DNA of 34,847 bases from an uncultured Bacteroidales bacterium (GCA_902769535.1 CACXPH010000017.1:1-34847), one strand, 5' to 3'; counted from the first letter of the stretch, positions 18,344 through 26,337 are shown. The notes: generated by a model from the letters alone, not told the origin. A program made the numbers and translations.

Positions 18344-19018
18344 ATCCCTGATCAACAGATCACTCTTCCAGCAGTCCACATAACGTGTCAACGCGTCCAT
18401 GTGGTCTGTTCCACCGGATAGGTAATCGCTCGTAGCCACAGTGTATAAGGCTTTCGGGTTGACGGGTTTACCTCCTACCTGTACATCAGCCAAGTGGCCG
18501 TCAATGACGGTGACGCGCATTCCCGCTACACCTTGTCCGCCATACTGCGCGAAGGACTCGCAAAGCGAGATAATATCTTCGCCTTTGAGGGTGAGCACTA
18601 CAAGATGGTTGTCAAACGGCATGAGTTCGAACACATGTCCCTTCGTGATGGGTCCTTGAGGCCACTCGCAACGCATTCCCCCCATGTTCACGATCGCGAT
18701 ATTCAACTTACCCGGGTACACTTTTTTCGCTGCTTCCCATAAGGCGTCGGTAGCCCAGTTGAGCATCGGACACTCGGGTTCACGCACCCAGAGACGCTCG
18801 GGCGCATAACCGATCTGCACATTCATCTCGCGCTCCAAGTCGGCTTTGGTAGGAGCCAGATAGGCGATATACGCGGCATCCTGCACACCGTCAGCACGCG
18901 CATCTACGGGCAGCGCCTCGGTGGTAACGGAAGTGACTTGAACGGGTTGCTTCGTGCAGGCCGTGAACGCAACGGAATACAGAATACAGAATACAGAATA
19001 CAGAATTAGTTTTCGCAT
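18269..19018 (-). CDS. 5'-nucleotidase C-terminal domain lipoprotein
   Basis: A 249-residue lipoprotein holding only the C-terminal, nucleotide-binding half of UshA-type 5'-nucleotidases: IVNMGGMRCEWPQG, GHVFELMPFDNHLVVLTLKG and YTVATSDYLSGGTDHM. The metallophosphatase half is absent here, and a gene for it lies at 28062-28883. The lipobox is FTAC (Cys near residue 21). The hydrophobic core ILYSVFCILYSV is encoded by a 7-base repeat. It overlaps psuG by 13 bases at its start and the converging ldcA by 75 bases at its end, and is last in the psuK-psuG operon. Alone it should not hydrolyse nucleotides, so it probably pairs with the separate N-terminal half. Confidence 0.88.
   Translation of the reverse strand: MRKLILYSVFCILYSVAFTACTKQPVQVTSVTTEALPVDARADGVQDAAYIAYLAPTKADLEREMNVQIGYAPERLWVREPECPMLNWATDALWEAAKKVYPGKLNIAIVNMGGMRCEWPQGPITKGHVFELMPFDNHLVVLTLKGEDIISLCESFAQYGGQGVAGMRVTVIDGHLADVQVGGKPVNPKALYTVATSDYLSGGTDHMDALTRYVDCWKSDLLIRDLYLEAVQTQDTIRAAVDGRMTMKP
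18974..19008 (-). repeat. Heptanucleotide repeat encoding a signal peptide core
   Basis: Five units (GGAATAC, AGAATAC three times, AGAATTA on the + strand). Read on the minus strand they encode LILYSVFCILYSV, the hydrophobic core of the lipoprotein signal peptide, with a seven-residue period (21 bases, three units). Confidence 0.95.
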
Positions 19019-19920
19019 AACGCTTTCGCTGTTTGTGCCGCCAGGCGGGCATTATTAAGAACGAGTTGGATATTCGCAGCCAAACTGTCACCTCCGGTGA
19101 GGTCTTTGACTTTCGCTAAGAGGAACGGCGTACACTGTTTGCCGTGGACTCCTGCTGCTTCCATGTCTTGGAGTGCGTGCTCAATGGCGCAGTCTATGAC
19201 TTCTTTCGGCATCGAGTATTCTTCGGGAATAGGGTTCGTGACGAGCATTCCGCCTTTGAGTCCGCAGTCCAGTTTGGCTTTGAACGTAGCCGCGAGTTCT
19301 TCGGGTGTGTCGATACGATAGTCCACATTAAAACCACTATGGCGGGTATAGAAAGCAGGTAGTTCGTCCGTACCGAAACCGATGACAGGCACTCCTTTGG
19401 TCTCCAGGTACTCGAGCGTCAGGCCTAAATCAAGGATGGACTTGGCGCCTGCACAAATGACCATAAGCGGCGTCTGCGCCAACTCTTCGAGGTCCGCCGA
19501 GATGTCGAAAGTCTGCTGTGCATGACGGTGTACACCACCTATACCTCCGGTAGCAAAAACCTTGATTCCTGCCATGGCGGCAATGATCATGGTCGTAGTG
19601 ACGGTTGTTGCGCCATCCTCTTTGCGAGCGATGAGTACCGGCAAGTCACGGCGCGAAGCCTTGATTACCTCTTGGCCTTTGCGACCGAGGTATTCGATCT
19701 CTTCGGGTGTACAACCTGCTTTGAGTTGGCCGCCTATAATGGCGATGGTAGCAGGCACGGCACCGTTCTCACGGATGGTCTGCTCCACACGCAGTGCTGT
19801 CTCCACGTTCTGCGGATAAGGCATGCCGTGACTGATGATGGTCGATTCGAGAGCCACAACCGGTTGGCCGGCTTGCAGGGCTGCCTGCACTTCAGGCGAG
19901 ATAGAAAGATACTTATTCAT
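19006..19920 (-). CDS. psuG: Pseudouridine-5'-phosphate glycosidase
   Basis: PsuG splits pseudouridine 5'-phosphate into uracil and ribose 5-phosphate. The 304-residue protein shows the family throughout: VVALESTIISHGMPYPQNVETA, PATIAIIGGQLKAG, the catalytic-site stretch DGATTVTTTMIIAAMAGIKVFATGGIGGVHR, CAGAKSILDLGLTLEYLETKGVPVIGF, and TPFLLAKVKDLTGGDSLAANI. It follows psuK, separated by a long 7-base repeat, so the two steps of pseudouridine breakdown are encoded together. Confidence 0.96.
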   Translation of the reverse strand: MNKYLSISPEVQAALQAGQPVVALESTIISHGMPYPQNVETALRVEQTIRENGAVPATIAIIGGQLKAGCTPEEIEYLGRKGQEVIKASRRDLPVLIARKEDGATTVTTTMIIAAMAGIKVFATGGIGGVHRHAQQTFDISADLEELAQTPLMVICAGAKSILDLGLTLEYLETKGVPVIGFGTDELPAFYTRHSGFNVDYRIDTPEELAATFKAKLDCGLKGGMLVTNPIPEEYSMPKEVIDCAIEHALQDMEAAGVHGKQCTPFLLAKVKDLTGGDSLAANIQLVLNNARLAAQTAKALCEN

Positions 19921-19990
19921 ATTTATGATTTATGATTTCAAATTTATGATTTCAAATTTATGATTTCAAATTTATGATTTCAAATTTACA
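19921..19990 (-). repeat. Long heptanucleotide repeat between psuK and psuG
   Basis: Ten units in a row: ATTTATG twice, then ATTTCAA and ATTTATG alternating, ending ATTTACA. At 70 bases it is the longest such array in the window. It fills the whole gap and contains the psuK stop codon. The 14-base super-period suggests duplication of unit pairs. Confidence 0.97.
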
Positions 19991-20882
19991 AAAGGATATT
20001 TGCGATATCCGGGTTAACGGCTTTGAGACTCATGAGGGTGGCACGGGCAGCCATGAGGCCATACTGCGCGGTCTTCGGGAAGTCAATGCCTTTCACATGC
20101 GCATAGACAACACCTGCCAGAAACGCATCGCCCGCACCTGTGGTGTTAACAATCTCACCCGGCAGTGCAGGGAATAGCCACTCCTCTGCAGCCGTGCGGC
20201 AATAGACTCCTTCGCTACCGAGGGTGATATAGACATGCGCCACGCCGAGGTCCAAGAGTATCTGTGCAGCCGCTCCGTAGGTAGCCGTTTCGGTGACTGC
20301 CAGTGCCTCTTTGAGGTTCAGCTTGAGGGTATGCAGATACGGCAGTTTCGCTTTGCGCAGTGCATTGACCACACGATGTGCCTTGGTAGTACTCACACCG
20401 TCAATGAAGAGCGGAACGGTTACGTTGTCCATCAACCAGCGGATAGCATCCTCGGTAATATTCGTGTCCGCCACGATATAATCAGAGATGTTCAGTTCAC
20501 CACTTCGTTTCTCGAGCCACTCGGGTGTTATCGCACGGATAGCCTCCGTGTCCGCCACGGCTGCGATCATCTCTCCGCCGTGGTTATTGATACACAAGTA
20601 TGTGCCGGTTCGTAGTTGAGACTCGCGATCGGACAAGTGCACATCAATGCCCTGCTGCTTGCAGTAGTCGTATAACAAGCCGCCGAACAGGTCGCCACCG
20701 AAAATCGTCAAGAGTTGTGTGCGTGCACCGAGAAGGGAAAGATTGTGGGCAATATTGCGCGCCACGCCGCCGTATCCGACCTCTATGTGGCCGGGATTAG
20801 AATCCGCAGCTATAAAAGCGTCATTGAGCGTTGCCGACAGATCGACATTCGCACCTCCGATAACAGAAATGAGTGTTTCCAT
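19986..20882 (-). CDS. psuK: PfkB-family pseudouridine kinase
   Basis: A 298-residue PfkB/ribokinase-fold kinase. The N-terminal substrate region is VIGGANVDLSATLND and GYGGVARNIAHNLSLLGA. The C-terminal signature is NTTGAGDAFLAGVVYA with the catalytic Asp. Its position directly before psuG indicates phosphorylation of pseudouridine to the 5'-phosphate. Other PfkB substrates cannot be ruled out by motif alone, but the pairing is characteristic. It has its own consensus promoter. Confidence 0.92.
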   Translation of the reverse strand: METLISVIGGANVDLSATLNDAFIAADSNPGHIEVGYGGVARNIAHNLSLLGARTQLLTIFGGDLFGGLLYDYCKQQGIDVHLSDRESQLRTGTYLCINNHGGEMIAAVADTEAIRAITPEWLEKRSGELNISDYIVADTNITEDAIRWLMDNVTVPLFIDGVSTTKAHRVVNALRKAKLPYLHTLKLNLKEALAVTETATYGAAAQILLDLGVAHVYITLGSEGVYCRTAAEEWLFPALPGEIVNTTGAGDAFLAGVVYAHVKGIDFPKTAQYGLMAARATLMSLKAVNPDIANILL

Positions 20883-20905
20883 GATTCCTCAGACCTTTGC
20901 GACTG

Positions 20906-20937
20906 CAAAGGTACAATAAAAAAATGAAATACGCAAA
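20906..20937 (-). promoter_or_regulatory. psuK operon promoter with overlapping palindrome
   Basis: On the minus strand TTTG (20937-20934) and TACCTTTG (20913-20906) are 20 bases apart. The -7 box is part of a perfect inverted repeat (ACCTTTGC at 893-900 past 20000, GCAAAGGT at 905-912 past 20000, 4 bases between) that covers the likely transcription start. This is a possible operator, or a start-site hairpin. Confidence 0.8.
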
Positions 20938-20979
20938 TAAAAGAAGATTTTTGTGGGGAAAAGTGGACAAAACCTATAT

Positions 20980-21050
20980 AAAACAAAGAAGGTTGTCTCA
21001 CGACAACCCAATCTTTTTACTTAACCTTAAATCTAATACCATGAAAAACA
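20980..21050 (-). ncRNA. Predicted small RNA of about 70 nt
   Basis: A complete transcription unit without a gene in it. A perfect promoter (see 21056-21087) is followed after about 45 bases by a terminator hairpin: GGTTGTC/GACAACC, a 7-bp stem (20991-20997 and 21002-21008) with a GTGA loop on the minus strand, then TTCTTTGTTTT. No open frame of note lies on the minus strand. The psuK promoter begins only after the terminator. This fits a free small RNA, or a short leader that is terminated before psuK unless anti-terminated. No known family is asserted. Confidence 0.55.
20991..21008 (-). terminator. Terminator hairpin of the predicted small RNA
   Basis: A perfect 7-bp stem with a 4-base loop. 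On the minus strand it is followed by the T-rich run TTCTTTGTTTT. On the plus strand it is followed by CAATCTTTTTA, so it could work in both directions. Confidence 0.7.
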
Positions 21051-21055
21051 CGGTG

Positions 21056-21087
21056 CAAAAGTACTGCTTTTTCATAATATGACCAAA
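21056..21087 (-). promoter_or_regulatory. Promoter of the predicted small RNA
   Basis: On the minus strand TTTG (21087-21084) and TACTTTTG (21063-21056) are 20 bases apart. The surrounding bases (GGTGCAAAA.TACTGCTTTTT and TGACCAAAT on the + strand) are nearly identical to those of the acpP promoter at 28020-28051, which suggests a strong housekeeping promoter. Confidence 0.85.
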
Positions 21088-21142
21088 TATTTTTGCAAAA
21101 AAATGCTATAAAACATAAAATTGTAAATTATACTTTGCAAAA

Positions 21143-21820
21143 TCACCCTTCTAAGAGATCCGGACGACGTTGTTGGGTGTGTTCGAGTGATTGGTCGTAG
21201 AGCCACTCTTCAATCTTGGCTTGGTGGCCTGAGAGCAGTATTTCCGGCACTTTCCATCCTTTATAGTCGGCAGGACGCGTATAAACACCGGCTTCTAAGA
21301 GTCCGTCCTGGAACGAGTCGTTTAATGCACTTTCGACATCTCCAAGCGCACCTGGCAGCAGACGCACGATAGCGTCCGTCATCATCGCAGCCGGCATCTC
21401 ACCTCCGGTGAGCACAAAGTCGCCGATGCTATACTCGCGCGTAATAAGATGATCGCGCACGCGTTGATCGACACCTTTATAGTGTCCACAGAGGATGATG
21501 ATGTTCTGTTTGAGAGAAAGACTGTTTGCTGCTTTCTGATCAAATCGTTCGCCGTCAGGAGCTGTGAAGATGATCTCGTCATAGTCCCGTTCGGACTTGA
21601 GATGCGAGATGAGTCGGTCGATCGGTTCGACCTGGAGCACCATTCCAGCACCAAAACCAAAGGCATAGTCATCCACTTTGCGATGTTTGTCCAGTGTCCA
21701 ATCGCGTAAGTTATGCACGTATATCTCGCAAAGGCCTTTATCCTTCGCGCGCTGGATGATGGAGTGGTTAAGCGGCGACTCCAAGAGTTCAGGGCAACAA
21801 GTTATAATATCAATGCGCAT
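21143..21820 (-). CDS. trmD: tRNA (guanine-37-N1)-methyltransferase
   Basis: TrmD methylates G37 of tRNAs with G36, using S-adenosylmethionine, to prevent frameshifting. The 225-residue protein has the trefoil-knot region [13 protein letters not shown] ... [15 protein letters not shown] and [43 protein letters not shown]. The N-terminal binding loop reads [14 protein letters not shown], whereas most TrmD have a P(Y/F)GGG.GM sequence there. Two positions therefore differ, though the rest is normal. It is the last gene of the long minus-strand cluster and is separated from yidD by a 7-base repeat. Confidence 0.95.
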   Translation of the reverse strand: MRIDIITCCPELLESPLNHSIIQRAKDKGLCEIYVHNLRDWTLDKHRKVDDYAFGFGAGMVLQVEPIDRLISHLKSERDYDEIIFTAPDGERFDQKAANSLSLKQNIIILCGHYKGVDQRVRDHLITREYSIGDFVLTGGEMPAAMMTDAIVRLLPGALGDVESALNDSFQDGLLEAGVYTRPADYKGWKVPEILLSGHQAKIEEWLYDQSLEHTQQRRPDLLEG

Positions 21821-21853
21821 TTATGATTTATAATTTCAAATTTATGATTTAGG
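21819..21853 (-). repeat. Heptanucleotide repeat between yidD and trmD
   Basis: Five units: ATTTATG, ATTTATA, ATTTCAA, ATTTATG, ATTTAGG. It fills the gap and covers the yidD stop codon. Confidence 0.93.
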
Positions 21854-22085
21854 GTACAGGGTCGTAGCCGGAACCACCCCATGGATGGCAACGCAGGATG
21901 CGCTTGATACCAAGCCAACCGCCTTTGAACGGACCGTATTTGAGTACGGCCTCCACCATATACTGGCTGCAAGTCGGCGTGAAGCGGCAGGACGGCGGTG
22001 TGAGCGGCGATATACAATACCGATAGAAATAAACCGGCAGGAGGAAAAATTTCCTGAGAAATATTTTCCATTTGTCATTGGTCAT
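21849..22085 (-). CDS. yidD: Membrane protein insertion efficiency factor YidD
   Basis: A 78-residue protein that assists YidC-mediated membrane insertion. The family core is complete: [58 protein letters not shown], with three conserved cysteines. The start MTNDKWK at 22085 overlaps the rnpA stop as ATGA and gives normal length, so the in-frame ATG at 22118 is rejected. The rnpA-yidD order is the common bacterial one. Confidence 0.95.
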   Translation of the reverse strand: MTNDKWKIFLRKFFLLPVYFYRYCISPLTPPSCRFTPTCSQYMVEAVLKYGPFKGGWLGIKRILRCHPWGGSGYDPVP

Positions 22086-22096
22086 TTGTGATTGCT
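22069..22096 (-). repeat. Heptanucleotide repeat at the rnpA/yidD overlap
   Basis: Units CATTTGT, CATTGGT, CATTTGT, GATTGCT. It lies across the end of rnpA and the first codons of yidD, and so encodes part of both proteins. Confidence 0.7.
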
Positions 22097-22426
22097 TATT
22101 TTCTTCAGGGCTTTGCATACTGCTTTCTCTATCAGCGCATAGGGTTGTTGTTCTTTATCCATGTAGTTAAAGGCAATCAGGTAATGCCCGTCCAACAGGT
22201 CTTGGTTTTGCCTATAGGCCTCACGCATGAGACGCCGTAGATGGTTTCGGTGCACGGCACGTTTGAAGAGCGATTTGGGTGCCCAGATAAGCACTTGAGA
22301 TTCCTCTTGCGTCGGTTGATACGTCACCCGCAGCGGCCAAGCCACGAACCGCTCACCCTCTTTGTAGAGTCGGGCGATGTGTAGTTGTCCACAGAGTTTG
22401 TTCTGTTTGGGAAACGTATTAGCCAT
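22082..22426 (-). CDS. rnpA: Ribonuclease P protein component
   Basis: RnpA is the protein subunit of RNase P, which matures the 5' ends of tRNAs. The 114-residue protein has a basic N-terminus ([22 protein letters not shown]) and a family signature helix [19 protein letters not shown] with the RNR-type motif. MANTFPK at 22426 is preferred over the ATG three codons earlier. It is tightly packed between hemD and yidD. Confidence 0.95.
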   Translation of the reverse strand: MANTFPKQNKLCGQLHIARLYKEGERFVAWPLRVTYQPTQEESQVLIWAPKSLFKRAVHRNHLRRLMREAYRQNQDLLDGHYLIAFNYMDKEQQPYALIEKAVCKALKKISNHK

Positions 22427-22438
22427 ACACCTCACGCC

Positions 22439-23185
22439 TTACTGGTTATTCTCCAGATAATCCGCGATAGCCAATGGCAAGGACGCAAAGGTCTTACCTT
22501 GTCCGGCCTCGATATCTACGCGGTAGCCTGCCTCTTCCAACGCACGCAGGGTACTCTCACCGAAAGCGGCAATAAGCGTTTTGCCTTGTTGCCAGTTCGG
22601 GAAGTTCTCCTTGAGAGACATCACACCGGCCGGCGTGAAGAGTGCAATCAAGTCATAATCAAACGGTTTGTCTTGCGGCCAAGGAGTAGTCACGGTGCGG
22701 TACATGATTGCCGGTGTTACCTCCACGCCGTTCTTGGCAAACATATTGATCTGGTCGTCTGTATGAATATCAGAGAGTACCATGAGGTATTTCTCATTCG
22801 GACGGCGGTGCATAGCCGGAAGAAGATCCTCGAACTTATTACCGTTTTCCGGGAAGAAGACTTTACGCTTGCGGTAGTTGATGAATTTCTGCAAATACAG
22901 ACCGACCGACTCCGAGTTGCAGTAGTAATGCATGGAGTCAGGCACATTGAGCCGCATCTCTTCACAGAGGCGGAAATAATGCTCGGCACCCAGACGGGAG
23001 TTCAAGATGACAGCCGTATAATCCAGCGGATTGATACGCTGTTTGCGGAACTCGCTCGCCTCCAGTCCTTCAATATGTATGAACTGGTAGAAATCACACT
23101 CCACCCCGAACTGGTTTTCCAGTTTTGTGTAGGGGTTGTGCTCGGTCATCGGGCGAGGTTGTGAAAAAAGAATTCTTTTTATCAT
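22439..23185 (-). CDS. hemD: Uroporphyrinogen-III synthase
   Basis: HemD closes hydroxymethylbilane to uroporphyrinogen III in tetrapyrrole synthesis. HemD sequences are poorly conserved. The call rests on length (248 residues), on the two-lobe pattern (ILFSQPRP start, YTAVILNSRLGAEHYF, YLMVLSDI, YDLIALFTPAGVMSL, IAAFGESTLRALEEAGY) and on its neighbours. The frame extends 45 codons upstream into the DUF4271 gene, but MIKRILFSQP overlaps the DUF4271 stop as ATGA, a typical coupling. The hemD-DUF4271 pairing is common in Bacteroidota. Confidence 0.88.
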   Translation of the reverse strand: MIKRILFSQPRPMTEHNPYTKLENQFGVECDFYQFIHIEGLEASEFRKQRINPLDYTAVILNSRLGAEHYFRLCEEMRLNVPDSMHYYCNSESVGLYLQKFINYRKRKVFFPENGNKFEDLLPAMHRRPNEKYLMVLSDIHTDDQINMFAKNGVEVTPAIMYRTVTTPWPQDKPFDYDLIALFTPAGVMSLKENFPNWQQGKTLIAAFGESTLRALEEAGYRVDIEAGQGKTFASLPLAIADYLENNQ

Positions 23186-23835
23186 AGAATAGTTATCGTT
23201 TTTGCAGATAAGTAAATAAGCAGTGCCATGGGAAGCACCTCCAGTGTTGCGATGTAGAACACAAGGTACAGAACGGAGACTAACGAGACCATGTAGGTTC
23301 GTACGGCGCGGTAAGCCCATGCCAGCAAATAGAGCACTGCCATGATTCCCACTAACCAGTGTAAAATCACGGGATTCGGCACGTGCATCAACACTAACAC
23401 CATCGGGTAAAGGATCACGGCGCCTAAGGTGGCGATGTTTCCGTAGGCCTCAAACGGATCGCCAAAATGACTCGAGAGGGAGAAGGTGTAGTTAAGCAAG
23501 AGGTTGCATACCATCTTCACCAGGATCACCGCTACTATCAGTCCGACTATTGCTCCAAAAGCAGCAAACGACGCATGATCAGGCGAACAGAAACACAGAC
23601 ACAGAGCCATCGCCGGAGTTCCTATTCGGAAAAGGGCAATCAGTAACTGTCCCATGAAATTGGTCGGTGCCTCTTTGTACATTCGCTCCGTACGAGTCTG
23701 CAGACCGGAGGGAGACTGCGTGATCACACCCGGCTGGAACCACTCAGCCAGCACTGCGCAAAGCAACAGCGCTAACATCGTCCAGCCGCACCAAGGAGCA
23801 CTCACCGCAGATAATATATGACTCACTCCGTCCAT
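23182..23835 (-). CDS. DUF4271 membrane protein
   Basis: A 217-residue integral membrane protein with about six hydrophobic segments (for example MLALLLCAVLAEW, FGAIVGLIVAVILVKMVCNLLL, IATLGAVILYPMVLVLM, WLVGIMAVLYLLAWAY, VLYLVFYIATLEVLPMALLIYL). The pattern and the position next to hemD match DUF4271, a Bacteroidota family without known function. It overlaps hemD by 4 bases and the U32 gene by 13, so the three are co-translated. Confidence 0.85.
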   Translation of the reverse strand: MDGVSHILSAVSAPWCGWTMLALLLCAVLAEWFQPGVITQSPSGLQTRTERMYKEAPTNFMGQLLIALFRIGTPAMALCLCFCSPDHASFAAFGAIVGLIVAVILVKMVCNLLLNYTFSLSSHFGDPFEAYGNIATLGAVILYPMVLVLMHVPNPVILHWLVGIMAVLYLLAWAYRAVRTYMVSLVSVLYLVFYIATLEVLPMALLIYLSAKTITIL

Positions 23836-25085
23836 AAATATAGTTTATCGCCGCGGCGGATAAGTGTATCCGTTTTGAGCGAGAAGAATTGTCCTTTGGA
23901 TATACGCATAGCGGGTTGACCTTTTGCATCGCGCAGTCCTTCCGCCTTGCATTCATACACACCGGTGGTCTCACCGGTAATGAGCAGATCTTGCCCCTCT
24001 TCGATGGCATCCACCGCCTCTACAAGGAACTCTGCCACACTGAGGTTCTTGAAGAAATTCGTACATTTGGCCGCGTAGATCTTCTTGCGCGTCGCCTTGT
24101 TCCCGTACGAATGCGTCCATTCGCCGAGTCGTTGGCCTTGGTAGTAACCGTCCCAGAAACCGCGATTGAAGACCCGACTGAGTCGTTCGTTCCAATCGGC
24201 GATCTTGGGTTCAATGATTGCATTGTCGGCATATTCACCGCGTTGCCATGCCTCGACTGCTTCTTTGTAGCACCGCACAACGGTGTCCACATATTCGGCT
24301 CCACGAGCACGGCCTTCGATCTTGAGTACCCGCACACCGGCATCGAGCATCTTATTGAGGAAATGGATAGTCTTAAGATCCTTCGGACTCATGATATACT
24401 GATTGTCGATATCCAGTTCGAGGTCCGAGGACTTGTCCTTGACGGTATAGCCACGACGGCATACTTGCACACACGCACCGCGGTTAGCCGACAGGCCGTA
24501 GTTATTGAGACTCATGTAACACTTTCCGCTCACCGCCATGCAGAGCGCACCGTGGCAGAACATCTCAATACGTATCGGGTTGCCGCTACGACCGCATATA
24601 TGCTGCGTTTGGATGTCTCTGTAGATAGATGCCACCTGCTCCATGTTCAGTTCGCGCGCCAGCACAACAACATCTGCAAATTGCGCATAGAACTTAAGCG
24701 CCTCCGTGTTTGCGATGTTGAGTTGGGTGGACAGATGCACTTCCTGACCAATCGAATTGGCGTATTGCATTACCGAGATGTCCGAGGCAATGACGGCATC
24801 CACGCCGACAGCGTGTGCCTTATCGACTATCTCGCGCATCAACGGCAGGTCTTCGGGATACATGACAGTGTTCACCGTAAGGTAAGTCCTGACGCCTGCT
24901 TCGCGACAAGTAGCCACGATCGTGCTCATGTCGTCCGTCGTGAAATTGACTGACGAGCGGGCGCGCATGTTTAGGTGCTCAATACCGAAATAGACGCTGG
25001 TAGCCCCGGCATTGATTGCCGCCGCCAAACTCTCCCAGCACCCAACGGGGGCCATGATTTCAATATTTGAGATTTGTGATTTCAA
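23823..25085 (-). CDS. Peptidase U32 family protein (RlhA-like)
   Basis: A 420-residue U32 protein. The family signature E.F..G.LC....G.C..S is seen as EMFCHGALCMAVSGKCYMS, followed by the conserved cysteines in NRGACVQVCRRGY that probably bind an iron-sulfur cluster. Characterised U32 members hydroxylate 23S rRNA (RlhA) or ubiquinone, and peptidase activity is doubtful. The conserved start IEIMAPVGCWESLAAAINAGATSVYFG begins near residue 8. The first residues (MKSQISNIE) come from a 7-base repeat. An alternative ATG at 25055 would cut into the first strand, so 25085 is preferred. Confidence 0.9.
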   Translation of the reverse strand: MKSQISNIEIMAPVGCWESLAAAINAGATSVYFGIEHLNMRARSSVNFTTDDMSTIVATCREAGVRTYLTVNTVMYPEDLPLMREIVDKAHAVGVDAVIASDISVMQYANSIGQEVHLSTQLNIANTEALKFYAQFADVVVLARELNMEQVASIYRDIQTQHICGRSGNPIRIEMFCHGALCMAVSGKCYMSLNNYGLSANRGACVQVCRRGYTVKDKSSDLELDIDNQYIMSPKDLKTIHFLNKMLDAGVRVLKIEGRARGAEYVDTVVRCYKEAVEAWQRGEYADNAIIEPKIADWNERLSRVFNRGFWDGYYQGQRLGEWTHSYGNKATRKKIYAAKCTNFFKNLSVAEFLVEAVDAIEEGQDLLITGETTGVYECKAEGLRDAKGQPAMRISKGQFFSLKTDTLIRRGDKLYLWTE

Positions 25086-25113
25086 ATTTCAAATTTATGA
25101 TTTTTGATTTATC
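25057..25113 (-). repeat. Heptanucleotide repeat spanning the asd stop and U32 start
   Basis: Eight units of the ATTTCAA/ATTTATG/ATTTGTG family, one of them with an extra base. The repeat encodes the last residues and stop of asd, fills the 9-base gap, and encodes the first residues of the U32 protein. Confidence 0.93.
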
Positions 25114-26099
25114 AGATACTCCGCTATTTGTACGGCATTGAGCGCGGCACCTTTGCGGATCTGGTCACTCACACACCAGAAACTCAGGCCGTTCTCGTCC
25201 GTCAGGTCTTTGCGGACACGACCGATGAACACCTCATCCTTACCGCTCAGGAACAGCGGCATCGGGTAAATCTTATTTTCCGGCTCGTCCATGAGCACAC
25301 AACCTTGAGAGGTAGCAAAAGCTTCTTTGGCCTCAGCCACGCTGATGGGTCGTTCGGTCTCGAGCCATATACTCTCGCTATGGGCACGGAGCGAAGGCAC
25401 ACGCACACAAGTCGCACTAACTTTGACGTCCGAATGCATGATCTTACGCGTCTCGTTGAACATCTTCATCTCCTCTTTGGTGTACCCGTTGTCAGTGAAC
25501 ACATCGATATGAGGGATGAGGTTATACGCCAATTGATACGCGAACTTATTCACCGTTACTTCCTCGCCGTTCAGCACCTGACGGTATTGGTTCTCCAACT
25601 CTTTCATCGCCTGCGCACCTGCTCCTGACGCAGCCTGATAGGTTGCTACATGTACACGACGAATATGACTCAGACGCTCGATAGCCTGCAAAGCCACTAC
25701 CATCTGGATCGTCGTGCAGTTCGGGTTGGCAATGATATTACGGGGACGGTTGAGTGCATCCGCTGCATTCACTTCGGGCACCACCAGAGGCACATCCTCG
25801 TCCATACGGAAGGCCGAAGAGTTATCAATCATGATGGCACCGAAACGAGTGATGTCCTCTGCGTACGCACGGGACACGCTCGCACCCGCGGAGACAAAAG
25901 CAATATCGACGCCTTTGAAAGCGTCGTCATGTTGGAGCAGTTGTACGGTGTACGGTGTGCCTCTGAACGTATAGGTTCTTCCTGCACTGCGTTCCGATCC
26001 GAAAAGTCTTAGTTCGGAGATAGGAAATTGCCGCTGTTCAAGAACAGCAAGCAATTCCTGTCCGACGGCGCCTGAAGCGCCTACGATAGCTACTACCAT
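25095..26099 (-). CDS. asd: Aspartate-semialdehyde dehydrogenase
   Basis: Asd reduces aspartyl phosphate to aspartate semialdehyde with NADPH, feeding lysine, threonine, methionine and diaminopimelate synthesis. The 334-residue protein begins [15 protein letters not shown] (NADP-binding loop). The catalytic Cys is in [12 protein letters not shown] and the His in [29 protein letters not shown] is another family stretch. One base separates its start from the stop of the small wHTH gene upstream. Confidence 0.97.
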   Translation of the reverse strand: MVVAIVGASGAVGQELLAVLEQRQFPISELRLFGSERSAGRTYTFRGTPYTVQLLQHDDAFKGVDIAFVSAGASVSRAYAEDITRFGAIMIDNSSAFRMDEDVPLVVPEVNAADALNRPRNIIANPNCTTIQMVVALQAIERLSHIRRVHVATYQAASGAGAQAMKELENQYRQVLNGEEVTVNKFAYQLAYNLIPHIDVFTDNGYTKEEMKMFNETRKIMHSDVKVSATCVRVPSLRAHSESIWLETERPISVAEAKEAFATSQGCVLMDEPENKIYPMPLFLSGKDEVFIGRVRKDLTDENGLSFWCVSDQIRKGAALNAVQIAEYLINQKS

Positions 26100-26100
26100 A

Positions 26101-26295
26101 TTAAGCCAAAGCTACGATGGTATCAGCCTCAGCTGCAGTGAAAGTCAGTTTGCCCTCACGTGCCAGCCAGCCCAGAGCCAAATAGAGGTCCTCATTCTTC
26201 AGCTTGGTAGCTTTCTTAAGAGCCTTCACACCCTGAGCGCCATTCTGCAGCGCACCCCAAACGAGGCCTGCATTCTCGCCAATTTTTGTAATCAT
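26101..26295 (-). CDS. DUF2582 winged-helix protein
   Basis: A 64-residue protein matching the small DUF2582 winged helix-turn-helix family ([48 protein letters not shown]). The central [16 protein letters not shown] is the expected recognition helix region. It could bind DNA, but no target is known. It ends one base before the asd start, so the two are co-transcribed. Confidence 0.85.
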   Translation of the reverse strand: MITKIGENAGLVWGALQNGAQGVKALKKATKLKNEDLYLALGWLAREGKLTFTAAEADTIVALA

Positions 26296-26337
26296 AATAC
26301 CTTAAATAAATTTATAAGTGACTAATAGGACATTTAA

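Noticed and set aside
19921-19990. CRISPR array
   Set aside because: The units are only 7 or 14 bases with no unique spacers.
21041-21082. 13-codon leader peptide MKNTVQKYCFFII on the plus strand
   Set aside because: No plus-strand gene follows in the right position, and the bases are explained by the minus-strand promoter of the small RNA.
23889-24953. 354-codon plus-strand ORF opposite the U32 gene
   Set aside because: The U32 signature on the minus strand is clear, and the antisense product resembles nothing.
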